DNA of 8,610 nucleotides, from contig VHCR01000049.1 of NCBI GenBank assembly GCA_016871655.1, positions 1 through 8,610 of the forward strand, in the 5' to 3' direction. Positions 1 through 6,851 of the stretch are shown here, piece after piece. The position numbers and the translations under genes are program-made. The notes beneath the pieces are model-generated. The model saw nothing but the letters and a program-made list of their open reading frames with translations. It had not been told where the DNA came from and searched no databases. Each line of letters opens with the position of its first letter. The stretch's first letter is position 1. The stretch is from Verrucomicrobiota bacterium (GTDB lineage Bacteria; Verrucomicrobiota; Verrucomicrobiia; Chthoniobacterales; UBA6821).

Positions 1-1463
1 GGGTTGTAAAGATAAGCAATCGACTCATTCCCACGATCAACGCTCGTGAGGTATTGAATCAAGTCATTGGTTCCAATGCTAAAAAATTTCACTTCTTTAG
101 CTAACAAGTCAGCAATAGCAGCCGCACTAGGAACCTCGATCATGATTCCTACTTCCAAATCTTCAAAAAAAGCAGCTCCACGCTCGCGAAGCTCTTGTTT
201 AGCCTCTTCCAAGACAGCATTGGCTTCTCGAAGTTCTTCAATACAGGAAATCATCGGATACATCATGCGCAGGTTTCCTACTACGGCAGCTCTCAAAATT
301 GCTCTTAGTTGAATTTTAAAAAGCTCTTTGTTTTGCAGGCAGAATCGAATCCCACGACATCCTAAAAAGGGATTTGATTCTTCGGAGAGTTCTAAACATT
401 TTACGGGCTTATCTGCACCAACATCAAAGGTCCGAATAATCACACCATGTGGCTGTGCTTGCTCCGCAATTTTACGAAATACAGCATACTGCTCATCTTC
501 TTCGGGAGGATTCGTACGATTGAGATAAAGAAATTCGGTGCGATACAATCCGATTCCTTCAGCACCACTGGAAATCACTTCATCCATTTCTTGAGGCAAC
601 TCAATATTGGCTGATAAAATAATCCGATGATCATCCTGCGTAACCGGCAAGGCTTTTCTAATTTTCGCGAGATCTTTTTCTAGATGCTGCTGCTGCAATT
701 TAACATTGTGATAATAGTGCAACGTCTCTTGTGTGGGATGAACGATTAATAGTCCATCGTAGCCATCGAGCAACGCTACATCGCCATGTTTAATTTCAGA
801 ACCGATCGCATGCAATCCGACAATAGCAGGAATACCCAACGCGCGCGCGATAATCGCCGTGTGAGAAGTTTTACTTCCCACTTCCGTAGCAAAAGCTGCA
901 ACATTTTCATGATGCAGCATAGCCGCATCGGAAGGCGTCAGGGAATGAGCCACAATAATCGGATGCTCATGAGGAAGATGAGATCTCGCTATGTTTCTGC
1001 CTAAAAGATGGCGCAAGATGCGTCGAGACACATCTTCAATATCAATCGTTCGCTCTCGCAAATAAGAATTTTTAGTTTTGCGCAAGGCCTGACATGTTCG
1101 CTTGATGACATCATTGAAAATGTGCTCAATGTTGTACCGCTTTTGCTGCAAGGATTCGAGTGTCTCCCTGATTAATTCAGGGTCTTCGAGTAAAAGCAAG
1201 TGTGCATCAAAAACCGTGGCATCAGCCGCTCCCACCGATTCTGTAATGCGCCGCTGAATTTCCTGAAGCTCTCGCTGGGTCTCTAACAAAGCGCTTTTGA
1301 AACGTTGAATTTCAATCGGAATTTCCTCTCCATCAATCTTGCGAAAAGGAATTTCTTCTGGATGGGGAACGTGCAAAAAAAGCCGCCCTTCCGCAATCCC
1401 GGGAGCAACAGCAATCCCTTGATAACGGCGTTCTGGTTGAACGATTAGTTTTTTGGCAGGCAT
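1..1463 (-). CDS. ptsI: Phosphoenolpyruvate-protein phosphotransferase (PTS enzyme I), 3' end outside window
   Basis: Enzyme I takes the phosphoryl group from PEP onto a histidine and passes it to HPr, the first cytoplasmic step of the PTS. I translated the reverse strand from ATG at 1463. About 487 residues are visible of a usual 570-590. An N-terminal HPr-interacting helical region (residues about 15-140, with LLLLEDPEL) comes first. The swivelling phosphohistidine domain follows, with [20 protein letters not shown], phospho-acceptor His201. The PEP-binding TIM barrel then shows [24 protein letters not shown] and GTNDLIQY, and the fragment ends at [10 protein letters not shown], so roughly 90 residues are missing. 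The acceptor motif reads VGSKTSHT where GGRTSHT is common. No ptsH lies directly upstream; a divergent protease is there instead. No Shine-Dalgarno precedes the start. The family is certain. ptsI is preferred over ptsP because no GAF domain precedes the enzyme I core. Confidence 0.95.
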   Translation of the reverse strand, partial: MPAKKLIVQPERRYQGIAVAPGIAEGRLFLHVPHPEEIPFRKIDGEEIPIEIQRFKSALLETQRELQEIQRRITESVGAADATVFDAHLLLLEDPELIRETLESLQQKRYNIEHIFNDVIKRTCQALRKTKNSYLRERTIDIEDVSRRILRHLLGRNIARSHLPHEHPIIVAHSLTPSDAAMLHHENVAAFATEVGSKTSHTAIIARALGIPAIVGLHAIGSEIKHGDVALLDGYDGLLIVHPTQETLHYYHNVKLQQQHLEKDLAKIRKALPVTQDDHRIILSANIELPQEMDEVISSGAEGIGLYRTEFLYLNRTNPPEEDEQYAVFRKIAEQAQPHGVIIRTFDVGADKPVKCLELSEESNPFLGCRGIRFCLQNKELFKIQLRAILRAAVVGNLRMMYPMISCIEELREANAVLEEAKQELRERGAAFFEDLEVGIMIEVPSAAAIADLLAKEVKFFSIGTNDLIQYLTSVDRGNESIAYLYN

Positions 1464-1475
1464 AAAAAAGACTGG

Positions 1476-1499
1476 AGGCTATAGGCTATAGGCTGTAGG
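1476..1499. repeat. Heptanucleotide tandem repeat in the ptsI leader
   Basis: On the plus strand the unit GCTATAG occurs twice, followed by GCTGTAG (1478-1498), with partial units at both ends. It lies 13 bases upstream of the ptsI start, so it falls in that gene's leader or promoter. Read toward ptsI the unit is CTATAGC, which contains a TATA-like hexamer. The same type of repeat, in the same orientation relative to the minus-strand gene, recurs upstream of map at 6824-6851. Confidence 0.8.
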
Positions 1500-1603
1500 G
1501 CACTATGATCAACACTAGAATCTACCATGCTCGTGTCATGCAAAAAACTAAAACAAATTGCATTACAGAAAAATAAGCTTAAATTATTTTTCCGATTTGT
1601 GTT

Positions 1604-3307
1604 ATGAAGAATGTCAGACCACTTATTTTTTCTTTTTTGTTCTGCTCTGCTGTTATCGCACTCAGTGTGTTGGGCTCGAAACAACATTGTTCCGATGGTG
1701 CTAAAAAAACAATTTCAGTTGTTGCCCTCGCTCCATCAATGCAACATAAGCAAACTGCGATAGCTCGCTCTGCTACGGCATCAAAAGTGCCACTCAGCAG
1801 ACTGCTAGAACCCTCCCCACTCAACCAACTATCACCCGAAGAACATCGCGAATTTCCGGGGGCTGTCGTTGCGGAAGCCATAGAAATAGATGGTCCTGAG
1901 CCAGGCCAAAAAACACGCCTGCGCATTCTGAACACTGATTTTAAATATCCTAACATTCGCACCGAAGAAATCATCGATGCAAAAAATAACTCTGTCGTTA
2001 TGCGCCAAGAAATGGTTGCCAATCATTTTCTCGTCACATTAGCTCCAGGAGAAGATCCAGAAATTTTTTTAAAAAAGATGGGAAGTCAAGTAACGTCTAT
2101 GGAACGCGTCACGGAGAATGCGTTACTCTATCGTGTTGAGCTTGCTGCCTCTTCACTCGAAGCACTCCCAACAGCTCTCTCAACTTCTGCTTTAAAGACC
2201 ACTGGCACTAGCGAACCAGACATCATTATTCATGGGTGCACCATACCTAACGATCAAAATTTTAGTTATCAAAAGGATCTTCTTAACTATCATTCTTATC
2301 ACGGGATTGATGCTGTCAACGCTTGGAATATTAGAACCGATGCCTCTGCCGTTATTGTTGCTGTTCTTGATTCTGGTATTCGCTACACTCATCAAGACTT
2401 AGCCGCTAACATATGGAATAATCCTCATCCCAATCGTGGCGATCTGCATGGCTGTGATGCTTACAATCATGATGACCCTCTCGATACTTTTGGTCATGGC
2501 ACCATGTGTGCTGGAATTATCGGCGCTGTTGGTAATAACCACATTGGCATTTCCGGAGTCGCCTGGAAAGTTCAACTCATGGCCTGTAAATTTTTAAGTG
2601 CCGGCGCAGGTTCGACAAGTGATGAAATTGCCTGCATCGACTATGCTACTAATCATGGAGCTAAGATTCTAAATTGTAGTTTTGGTTACCCTGGTCCAAA
2701 TTATTCTTTTGGAGAACTACATGCTTTCGAGCGCGCACGGGCTGCAGGCGTCATCGCTGTCTGCTCGGCAGGCAATGGCGATCAATTTAGCCATGGCATC
2801 AATAATGATACGATGCCACTGTTCCCAGCAAGTTATAAACTCGATAATATTGTTTCTGTTGCGGCAACTGATACCCATAATAATCTAGCTTCTTTTTCTA
2901 ACTATGGAGCAAAATCTGTTCACTTGGCAGCTCCTGGCACTTGGATCTTTTCAACTTATGGAGGACCTGGAAGCGACTTTGAAAGCACAAACGATTTTTA
3001 TTATATCGAGGGGACTGGCGACTCTTCTTACGCTTACATGAATGGGACATCTGCTGCCGCTCCTTTTGTTACTGGAACCTTTGCACTTTTGATGGCTCAA
3101 TTTCCTCATGAACCCTACAACAGCCTGATCGCACGCCTCCTCGCAGCGACCGATAAACTTCCCTCACTTCAACGTAAAACCATTAGCGGCGGATTTTTAA
3201 ATGTCTACCAGGCATTAACCTCATCCTTTACACCATTGCCACCATCAGTTCCTTGGTACGAATATGATTCTAATCGCACTTGGATCAAGTGGCTAAATTC
3301 TTTGTGA
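1604..3307 (+). CDS. Secreted subtilisin-like serine protease (S8 family)
   Basis: A 567-residue serine endopeptidase with a complete S8 catalytic set: Asp256 in IVAVLDSGI, His298 in FGHGTMCAGI, oxyanion Asn391 in CSAGNGD, and nucleophile Ser483 in MNGTSAAAPFV. Residues 1-25 are a basic start plus a hydrophobic stretch (LIFSFLFCSAVIALSVLG), fitting a Sec signal peptide or membrane anchor; I see no lipobox. Residues about 30-230 are a pre-catalytic region. HFLVTLAPGEDPEIFLKKMG (about 141-160) resembles the start of an inhibitory propeptide. The catalytic domain spans about 235-540, followed by a short Trp/Pro-containing tail with no added domain. Seven Cys residues lie between 212 and 387, many for a subtilase. 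The substrate is unknown; nutrient proteolysis or processing outside the cytoplasm is inferred. ATG 1604 is chosen because it gives the signal peptide directly; no Shine-Dalgarno is present. A weak promoter guess is TTGCAT at 1558 with TAAATT at 1580. Confidence 0.93.
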   Translation: MKNVRPLIFSFLFCSAVIALSVLGSKQHCSDGAKKTISVVALAPSMQHKQTAIARSATASKVPLSRLLEPSPLNQLSPEEHREFPGAVVAEAIEIDGPEPGQKTRLRILNTDFKYPNIRTEEIIDAKNNSVVMRQEMVANHFLVTLAPGEDPEIFLKKMGSQVTSMERVTENALLYRVELAASSLEALPTALSTSALKTTGTSEPDIIIHGCTIPNDQNFSYQKDLLNYHSYHGIDAVNAWNIRTDASAVIVAVLDSGIRYTHQDLAANIWNNPHPNRGDLHGCDAYNHDDPLDTFGHGTMCAGIIGAVGNNHIGISGVAWKVQLMACKFLSAGAGSTSDEIACIDYATNHGAKILNCSFGYPGPNYSFGELHAFERARAAGVIAVCSAGNGDQFSHGINNDTMPLFPASYKLDNIVSVAATDTHNNLASFSNYGAKSVHLAAPGTWIFSTYGGPGSDFESTNDFYYIEGTGDSSYAYMNGTSAAAPFVTGTFALLMAQFPHEPYNSLIARLLAATDKLPSLQRKTISGGFLNVYQALTSSFTPLPPSVPWYEYDSNRTWIKWLNSL

Positions 3308-3312
3308 AAGAT

Positions 3313-3819
3313 TTATTTTAAAAGCGCTTCAGCTTCTCGATCGGAGGTCATTTCTATAAATCGCGTGGAAGGATATTTTTCTTTTAGCAGGGCAATCGGC
3401 TTCGCAACACGCTCTTCAAAGCTCCACATGTGACGGAGCAAACTGAGACGAATGGTTTCCTTGCAACCACTCGCACGATCATCAATTGCATTATTTTTTT
3501 TGAAGAGTCTTTGAACGATGCGCCAATAACAAATCCATCGTGGATAATTAAAATATAATACGAGGTCTGCTTTTGAATAACGCATTTCAAGAGATTTGGT
3601 GCTGTTTCCATCTACAATCCAAGCGTCACTCTCGACAAAAGTTCGTTGAATACTTAAAAATTCTTGATAATTCCGTTCAATCCAATTTGCTTCAAAAAAA
3701 TGTTTATCTAAATGATGCAGCGGCAATCCTGTTTTTTGAGACAACGCCAAAGCAAATGTCGACTTCCCACTTCCAGGACGACCAAAGATCATGACTTTTG
3801 AAAATGGCAAACTGTTCAT
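3313..3819 (-). CDS. Small P-loop NTPase, adenylate kinase / FlaR (topology modulation)-like
   Basis: A 168-residue cytoplasmic P-loop protein. Walker A is at residues 12-21 (FGRPGSGKST). HHLDKHFFEANW follows at about 35-46 and WIVDGNSTKSLEMR at about 67-80, a pattern typical of the small kinase-like proteins annotated as FlaR, topology modulation protein or adenylate-kinase-like. A basic segment (RIVQRLFKKNNAIDDR, about 100-115) could form a nucleotide-clamping lid. The phosphate acceptor is unknown, and family names of this type are weakly grounded in biochemistry. The frame is open further upstream to an ATG at 3888, but that extra stretch matches the repeat family at 4015-4031, so ATG 3819, just ahead of the Walker A motif, is preferred. 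The gene converges on the protease with only five bases between stop codons. No Shine-Dalgarno is visible. Confidence 0.8.
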   Translation of the reverse strand: MNSLPFSKVMIFGRPGSGKSTFALALSQKTGLPLHHLDKHFFEANWIERNYQEFLSIQRTFVESDAWIVDGNSTKSLEMRYSKADLVLYFNYPRWICYWRIVQRLFKKNNAIDDRASGCKETIRLSLLRHMWSFEERVAKPIALLKEKYPSTRFIEMTSDREAEALLK

Positions 3820-3832
3820 GAAAATTTTATTT

Positions 3833-3940
3833 GCTAGTGAAGTGCAAGGAACAACAGCGCTCAGCGGTTGAGTACACCCCTTGCTCAATAAAACTGCGTC
3901 AGTAATTCGCTTCCGACTTGGCTAATCCGACTTCGCCAAG
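3833..3940. repeat. Decayed copy of the neighbouring repeat, with a small hairpin
   Basis: 3833-3849 (GCTAGTGAAGTGCAAGG) matches 4015-4031 of the adjacent inverted-repeat element at 15 of 17 positions. AGTAATTCGCT at 3901-3911 is repeated exactly at 4001-4011. This suggests a degenerate relative of the element at 3990-4132, with its parts rearranged. CTTGGC (3917-3922) can pair with GCCAAG (3935-3940), a 6-bp hairpin without a strong T-run. Together with 3941-3989, where I see nothing clear, and the next element, this fills the roughly 310-base stretch without a gene between the kinase and rpsD. Confidence 0.5.
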
Positions 3941-3989
3941 GCTTCTTCGTGATTAAGCGACGGCGCATGAAGGGTAAGAACGCAAATTC

Positions 3990-4132
3990 AAAATTGCCTT
4001 AGTAATTCGCTGTGGCTAGCGAAGTACAAGGCGCGAGGAGCGCAGACGCTGAGCGTATATTAATACGTGAAGCGGTGAGCACCACAGCAACGCCGTAATT
4101 TGCAGCCACAGTAGAATTAATGAGGCAATTTT
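3990..4132. repeat. 143-base imperfect inverted repeat (MITE-like / large palindrome) at the rpsD stop
   Basis: The left arm (3990-4017) and the reverse complement of the right arm (4104-4132) agree at about 25 of 29 aligned positions: AAAATTGCCT, then TAATTC, then CTGTGGCT. The middle is also loosely self-complementary, closing on CGTAT-ATTA-ATACG around 4055-4068, so the whole unit could fold as one long hairpin in DNA or RNA. It has no coding capacity. The right tip overlaps by one base the TAA of rpsD. No clear target-site duplication is seen. It may be a miniature mobile element, an intergenic repeat family, or an mRNA 3'-end structure for the ribosomal operon. Confidence 0.7.
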
Positions 4133-4743
4133 TAGCGAGAATAGAGCTCGACTACGAGTTGCTCATTAGCGACTGGATTAATCTCATCGCGTGTTGGAAT
4201 GCTCAAAACTTTTCCAATCAACGTTTCTTTATCTACTTCGAGCCAAGCTGGAGGCTCTACGATTTGAATTTGCTCAAGACCACGCTGCACGAGGCGTCGC
4301 GAACCTTGCTTCTCCTTGATTGTCACGGTATCTCCGACTTTAAGATTTGCAGAAGAGATATCTGTCTTGCGTCCATTGACAAGAACATGTCCATGAGAAA
4401 CAAGCTGGCGAGCACCTTGGCGAGTTTTTGCAAAGCCCATCCGATACACAATATTGTCGAGACGGGTCTCCAATAATTGAAGCAAGAGCAAACCTGTAAC
4501 ACCACGTTGACGAGAAGCCGTTTCAAAGTACCGTTGAAACTGACGCTCTAACACGCCATACTGAAAACGCAATTTTTGCTTCTCAGCCATTGCTGTTGCA
4601 TAATCAGAAAGTTTGCGACGCGCCCCTTTTGGGCCATGCATGCCGGGAGGATAGCTTTTATTTTCAAAAGCGCGAGGTGAGCCACCAAGAAGAACGCCGA
4701 GGCGGCGGCTGACTTTAGTTTTGGGTCCTGTATAACGAGCCAT
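4132..4743 (-). CDS. rpsD: 30S ribosomal protein S4
   Basis: S4 is a primary 16S rRNA-binding protein that nucleates assembly of the 30S body and lies at the mRNA entry channel. The 203 residues match the usual 200-210. The N-terminus (MARYTGPKTKVSRRLG, then NKSYPPGMHGPKG) is characteristic, and it lacks the zinc-binding cysteines of C+ S4 forms. The S4 RNA-binding domain covers about 93-155 (LETRLDNIVYRMGFAKTRQG, then LVSHGHVLVNGRKTD). The C-terminus (PTRDEINPVANEQLVVELYSR) is standard. It is the last ribosomal gene of the block, 27 bases after rpsK, with no Shine-Dalgarno before ATG. rpoA, which often follows rpsD, is absent; an inverted-repeat element begins at the stop codon. In some bacteria S4 is the autogenous repressor of this operon; no such leader structure was identified here. 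Confidence 0.98.
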   Translation of the reverse strand: MARYTGPKTKVSRRLGVLLGGSPRAFENKSYPPGMHGPKGARRKLSDYATAMAEKQKLRFQYGVLERQFQRYFETASRQRGVTGLLLLQLLETRLDNIVYRMGFAKTRQGARQLVSHGHVLVNGRKTDISSANLKVGDTVTIKEKQGSRRLVQRGLEQIQIVEPPAWLEVDKETLIGKVLSIPTRDEINPVANEQLVVELYSR

Positions 4744-4770
4744 AAAAATTAGAAATAATCAGTGTTAAAA

Positions 4771-5331
4771 TTAGACGCGACGTTGTTTCGGTGGACGACA
4801 TCCATTGTGAGGAACCGGAGTCACATCACGAATGACATTAATTTCAAGTCCAATCGCCTGCATCGCGCGGACGGCTGATTCACGACCTGAGCCAGGTCCT
4901 TTTACGCGAACCTCTACTTCTTTAAGACCATGCCCCATCGCCTGACGGCAAGCGTCTTGAGCTACGACTTGGGCTGCGTAAGCAGTGCTCTTACGAGATC
5001 CTTTGAAGCTCATCTTGCCAGCACTTGACCATCCCAAGACAGCACCGCGAAGATCCGTGATAGAAACAATCGTGTTGTTAAAAGTAGCTTGCACGTGAGC
5101 AATTCCATGAGAAATATTTTTACTCCCCTTTGCTTTAATAATTTTTGGAAGTTCAATCGGATCATCCAAGCTAAAACTAACAGCAGGGGCTGCAGGAGCT
5201 GCAGCTGCTTCTTCTGATTTTTTAGCTTTAGGAGCCTTCTTGGCTTTCGGAGCTTTTTCAGCAACGGCCTCTGGAGCTGCCTCTGGTGCAGCTTCGATAA
5301 CGGAATCAGGTGTAGGTGTTTCCTCGGACAT
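4771..5331 (-). CDS. rpsK: 30S ribosomal protein S11 with long N-terminal extension
   Basis: S11 sits on the 30S platform beside S6, S18 and S21, near the mRNA exit (E-site) side. The conserved core begins near residue 63 ([20 protein letters not shown]) and includes [37 protein letters not shown] and the near-invariant C-terminus [16 protein letters not shown]. The protein is 186 residues, whereas S11 is usually about 125-130. The excess is an N-terminal tail of roughly 55-60 residues: an acidic start, Ala/Pro/Glu repeats, a duplicated APKAKK and an Ala-rich linker, probably disordered. The tail is in frame, with ATG at 5331 only 18 bases after rpsM, and no better start lies near the core, so it appears genuine. 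Similar tails are, as I recall, found in some Verrucomicrobia; this is from memory. No Shine-Dalgarno is seen. Confidence 0.97.
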   Translation of the reverse strand: MSEETPTPDSVIEAAPEAAPEAVAEKAPKAKKAPKAKKSEEAAAAPAAPAVSFSLDDPIELPKIIKAKGSKNISHGIAHVQATFNNTIVSITDLRGAVLGWSSAGKMSFKGSRKSTAYAAQVVAQDACRQAMGHGLKEVEVRVKGPGSGRESAVRAMQAIGLEINVIRDVTPVPHNGCRPPKQRRV

Positions 5332-5349
5332 GGGAAATGAAATTATGAA

Positions 5350-5727
5350 CTAGTCTTTCGCCTTAGCAACACCAACGGTCTTGCGTGGGCCTTTACGCGT
5401 GCGAGCATTTGTTTGTGTGCGTTGACCACGCACGGGGAGTCCTCGACGATGACGAATACCACGATAGCAGTTGATCGCTTGGAGACGTTTGAGGTTACCT
5501 TGCAACTCACGACGAAGGTCACCTTCGATCATGATTTTTTCATCAGTGATGGCATGAATGATAGAACCAATTTGTTCCGGCGTCAGCGTCTTGGCGCGAA
5601 GATCAGGATTGATGTTGGCTCGCTCGAGAACCCGCTTCGCTGTTTTAGGGCCGATACCATAAATGTAGACAAGAGAAGCTTCGATCCGCTTGTCACCTGG
5701 AATTTCAATACCGAGAAGTCGTGGCAT
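5350..5727 (-). CDS. rpsM: 30S ribosomal protein S13
   Basis: S13 is in the head of the 30S subunit, contacting the P-site tRNA through its basic C-terminal tail and the 50S subunit through bridge B1. The 125 residues match family length. Visible landmarks are [19 protein letters not shown], the helix-hairpin-helix motif [17 protein letters not shown] (about 23-39), [20 protein letters not shown], and the signature [20 protein letters not shown] followed by [12 protein letters not shown]. It lies between rpmJ (59-base gap holding a GC palindrome) and rpsK (18-base gap). No Shine-Dalgarno lies at normal distance before ATG; the purine-rich GAAGGTGGGGAT upstream is too far away and lies within the palindrome. 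Confidence 0.98.
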   Translation of the reverse strand: MPRLLGIEIPGDKRIEASLVYIYGIGPKTAKRVLERANINPDLRAKTLTPEQIGSIIHAITDEKIMIEGDLRRELQGNLKRLQAINCYRGIRHRRGLPVRGQRTQTNARTRKGPRKTVGVAKAKD

Positions 5728-5736
5728 AATTTAGTT

Positions 5737-5765
5737 GTCATGGATCCCCACCTTCGCGGGGACGA
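5737..5765. repeat. REP-like GC palindrome between rpmJ and rpsM
   Basis: The plus strand reads GTCATGGATCCCCACC followed by TTCGCGGGGACGA. TCCCC (5745-5749) pairs with GGGGA (5758-5762) around a short loop. It resembles the widespread dispersed palindromes of the form ATGGATCCCCGCC...GCGGGGATGAC, whose spurious translation gives MDPxLRGD peptides, as it does here. It would be transcribed within the ribosomal mRNA just upstream of rpsM. Confidence 0.65.
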
Positions 5766-5786
5766 GGTTAATAAAAATAAAAAAGT

Positions 5787-5900
5787 TTAGCCTTGACGCT
5801 GTTTGTGACGAGGGTTTTTGCAGACGATGCGCACCACATTTTTGCGGCGCACAACCTTGCATGTTTCGCAAAGGCGTTTGACAGAAGCTCGAACTTTCAT
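5787..5900 (-). CDS. rpmJ: 50S ribosomal protein L36
   Basis: L36 is the smallest large-subunit protein, a zinc ribbon that stabilises 23S rRNA near the base of the L7/L12 stalk. Reading the reverse strand from ATG 5900 to TAA at 5787 gives 37 residues starting [20 protein letters not shown] and ending [16 protein letters not shown] as [13 protein letters not shown]. The zinc ligands Cys11, Cys14, Cys27 and His32 are all present, so this is the C+ form. Length and sequence match the family exactly. Here map lies directly upstream, 155 bases away, and rpsM lies 59 bases downstream; infA, commonly the gene before rpmJ, is not present. No Shine-Dalgarno is seen, only a pyrimidine-rich stretch before the start codon. 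Confidence 0.97.
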   Translation of the reverse strand: MKVRASVKRLCETCKVVRRKNVVRIVCKNPRHKQRQG

Positions 5901-5966
5901 GGAAAAAAAGAAGGGACGTTAGTAATAATGCGGGAAAGAAGACCTTTTGAAAAAAAGAACATCCAA

Positions 5967-5979
5967 GGAATTTAATTCC
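5967..5979. promoter_or_regulatory. Perfect dyad GGAATT-T-AATTCC in the map-rpmJ spacer
   Basis: A 6+1+6 perfect palindrome within the 155-base spacer. It could be an operator-like site or chance; no paired promoter elements could be assigned. It is recorded because it is the only GC-containing exact dyad in that spacer. Confidence 0.2.
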
Positions 5980-6029
5980 ATTTTCAAGAGGGCTGACGAA
6001 TATGACAGAAGAAGATGATCAAGGCCAGA

Positions 6030-6055
6030 AAAATTTTCATTTTTTGAAAAATTTT
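6030..6055 (-). terminator. A+T-rich hairpin immediately after the map stop
   Basis: AAAATTTTCA (6030-6039) is nearly complementary to the TGAAAAATTTT stretch (6045-6055), with one extra A and a T-rich loop. On the minus-strand transcript it begins right after the map stop codon. The stem has a single G-C pair and the following run is short, so it may be a weak attenuator, an mRNA-processing structure, or just a low-complexity tract. Confidence 0.3.
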
Positions 6056-6808
6056 TTATATTACCAATTTTGTCAAAATCTCCGGCTCTTCATTTGTCAC
6101 AAGAATTGTGTGCTCAAAATGAGCGGATGGTTTTCCATCGGCAGTCACGACGGTCCATTTGTCAGCAAGAATTTTAACTCCATCGACGCCGAGATTGATC
6201 ATCGGCTCAATCGCGAGCGTCATCCCTGCTTTGAGCTTGGGCCCGGTTCCACGACGGCCAAAATTCGGAACCTGTGGCTCTTCGTGCAATTGACGTCCCA
6301 CACCGTGACCCACAAATTCCTTGACGACGCTAAACCCTTGCCTTAATGCCTGCTCTTCGATATGCGCTGATAAATCTCCCAGCCGTCGCCCTGCTGTAGC
6401 AAAAGAAATCGCACTCATCAACATCGCCTGCGTCGCCTTACAAAGCCGCTCTGTCTCAGATGCCACAAGGCCGCAAGGAACAGTCCGAGCGGTATCGCCA
6501 ATCCAACCATTGAAAATCACACCCACATCAATCGAAACAATATCGCCGTAAGCGAGACGTCGCGCGCCTCCGATGCCATGAACGACTTCTTCATTCACCG
6601 AAATGCAAGTTTGTCCTGGAAAGCCGTGATAACCTAAAAAAGCACTTTTCCCACCAAGCTTTGCAATCATCTCCCCTGCCGCACGATCAATCTCTCCCGT
6701 TGTACGCCCCGGTTCGACGAGCGACGCCAGATAATCCAAAACCTTCGCAGCAGCCTGGCCGGCAAGGCGCATCTTTTCAATTTCAGAAGCTGTCTTGATT
6801 GGAATCAT
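6056..6808 (-). CDS. map: Methionine aminopeptidase, type I
   Basis: This enzyme removes the initiator methionine from nascent proteins in the cytoplasm. The 250 residues are typical of type Ia enzymes without the N-terminal zinc-finger extension. By alignment to the E. coli enzyme, the five metal ligands are Asp94 (SIDVG), Asp105 (WIGDTA), His168 (FVGHGVG), Glu201 (AIEPM) and Glu232 (HFEHT). Substrate-pocket His77 (VVHGIG) and His175 (LHEEP) are also present, so it should be active. It heads the ribosomal block; rpmJ follows after 155 bases. The start at 6808 gives the canonical MIPIKTASEIEKMR. A divergent gene and a heptamer repeat lie upstream, so transcription probably begins within 6809-6899. 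No Shine-Dalgarno is visible. Confidence 0.97.
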   Translation of the reverse strand: MIPIKTASEIEKMRLAGQAAAKVLDYLASLVEPGRTTGEIDRAAGEMIAKLGGKSAFLGYHGFPGQTCISVNEEVVHGIGGARRLAYGDIVSIDVGVIFNGWIGDTARTVPCGLVASETERLCKATQAMLMSAISFATAGRRLGDLSAHIEEQALRQGFSVVKEFVGHGVGRQLHEEPQVPNFGRRGTGPKLKAGMTLAIEPMINLGVDGVKILADKWTVVTADGKPSAHFEHTILVTNEEPEILTKLVI

Positions 6809-6823
6809 GATAAATAGAGATAA

Positions 6824-6851
6824 GTTACAGGTTACAGGTTATAGATTACAG
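6824..6851. repeat. Heptanucleotide tandem repeat in the map leader
   Basis: Four consecutive 7-base units on the plus strand: GTTACAG twice, then GTTATAG, then ATTACAG. It starts 16 bases upstream of the map start and lies between map and the divergent 6900 gene. Together with 1478-1498 the consensus is G(C/T)T(A/G)(T/C)AG. If translated with the right-hand gene it yields the low-information peptide LQVTGYRLQ, an argument against a start upstream of 6900. Confidence 0.8.

Noticed and set aside
67..1004. Three plus-strand open frames across ptsI
   Set aside because: Antisense shadows of a well-conserved enzyme I sequence.
1579..2022. 147-codon minus-strand open frame across the protease start
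   Set aside because: Overlaps the signal peptide and pro-region of a protease with a full catalytic triad; no recognisable content of its own.
4120..4476. 118-codon plus-strand open frame over rpsD
   Set aside because: It lies antisense to the certain S4 gene, and its first codons come from the inverted repeat.
5413..5790. 125-codon plus-strand open frame over rpsM ending in a MDPHLRGDE-type peptide
   Set aside because: Antisense to S13; the ending is the familiar spurious translation of the GC palindrome.
5901..6055. Possible infA or other small gene in the map-rpmJ spacer
   Set aside because: No minus-strand frame encodes an IF-1-like (about 72 residue) protein; the spacer is A/T-rich with only a dyad and a weak hairpin.
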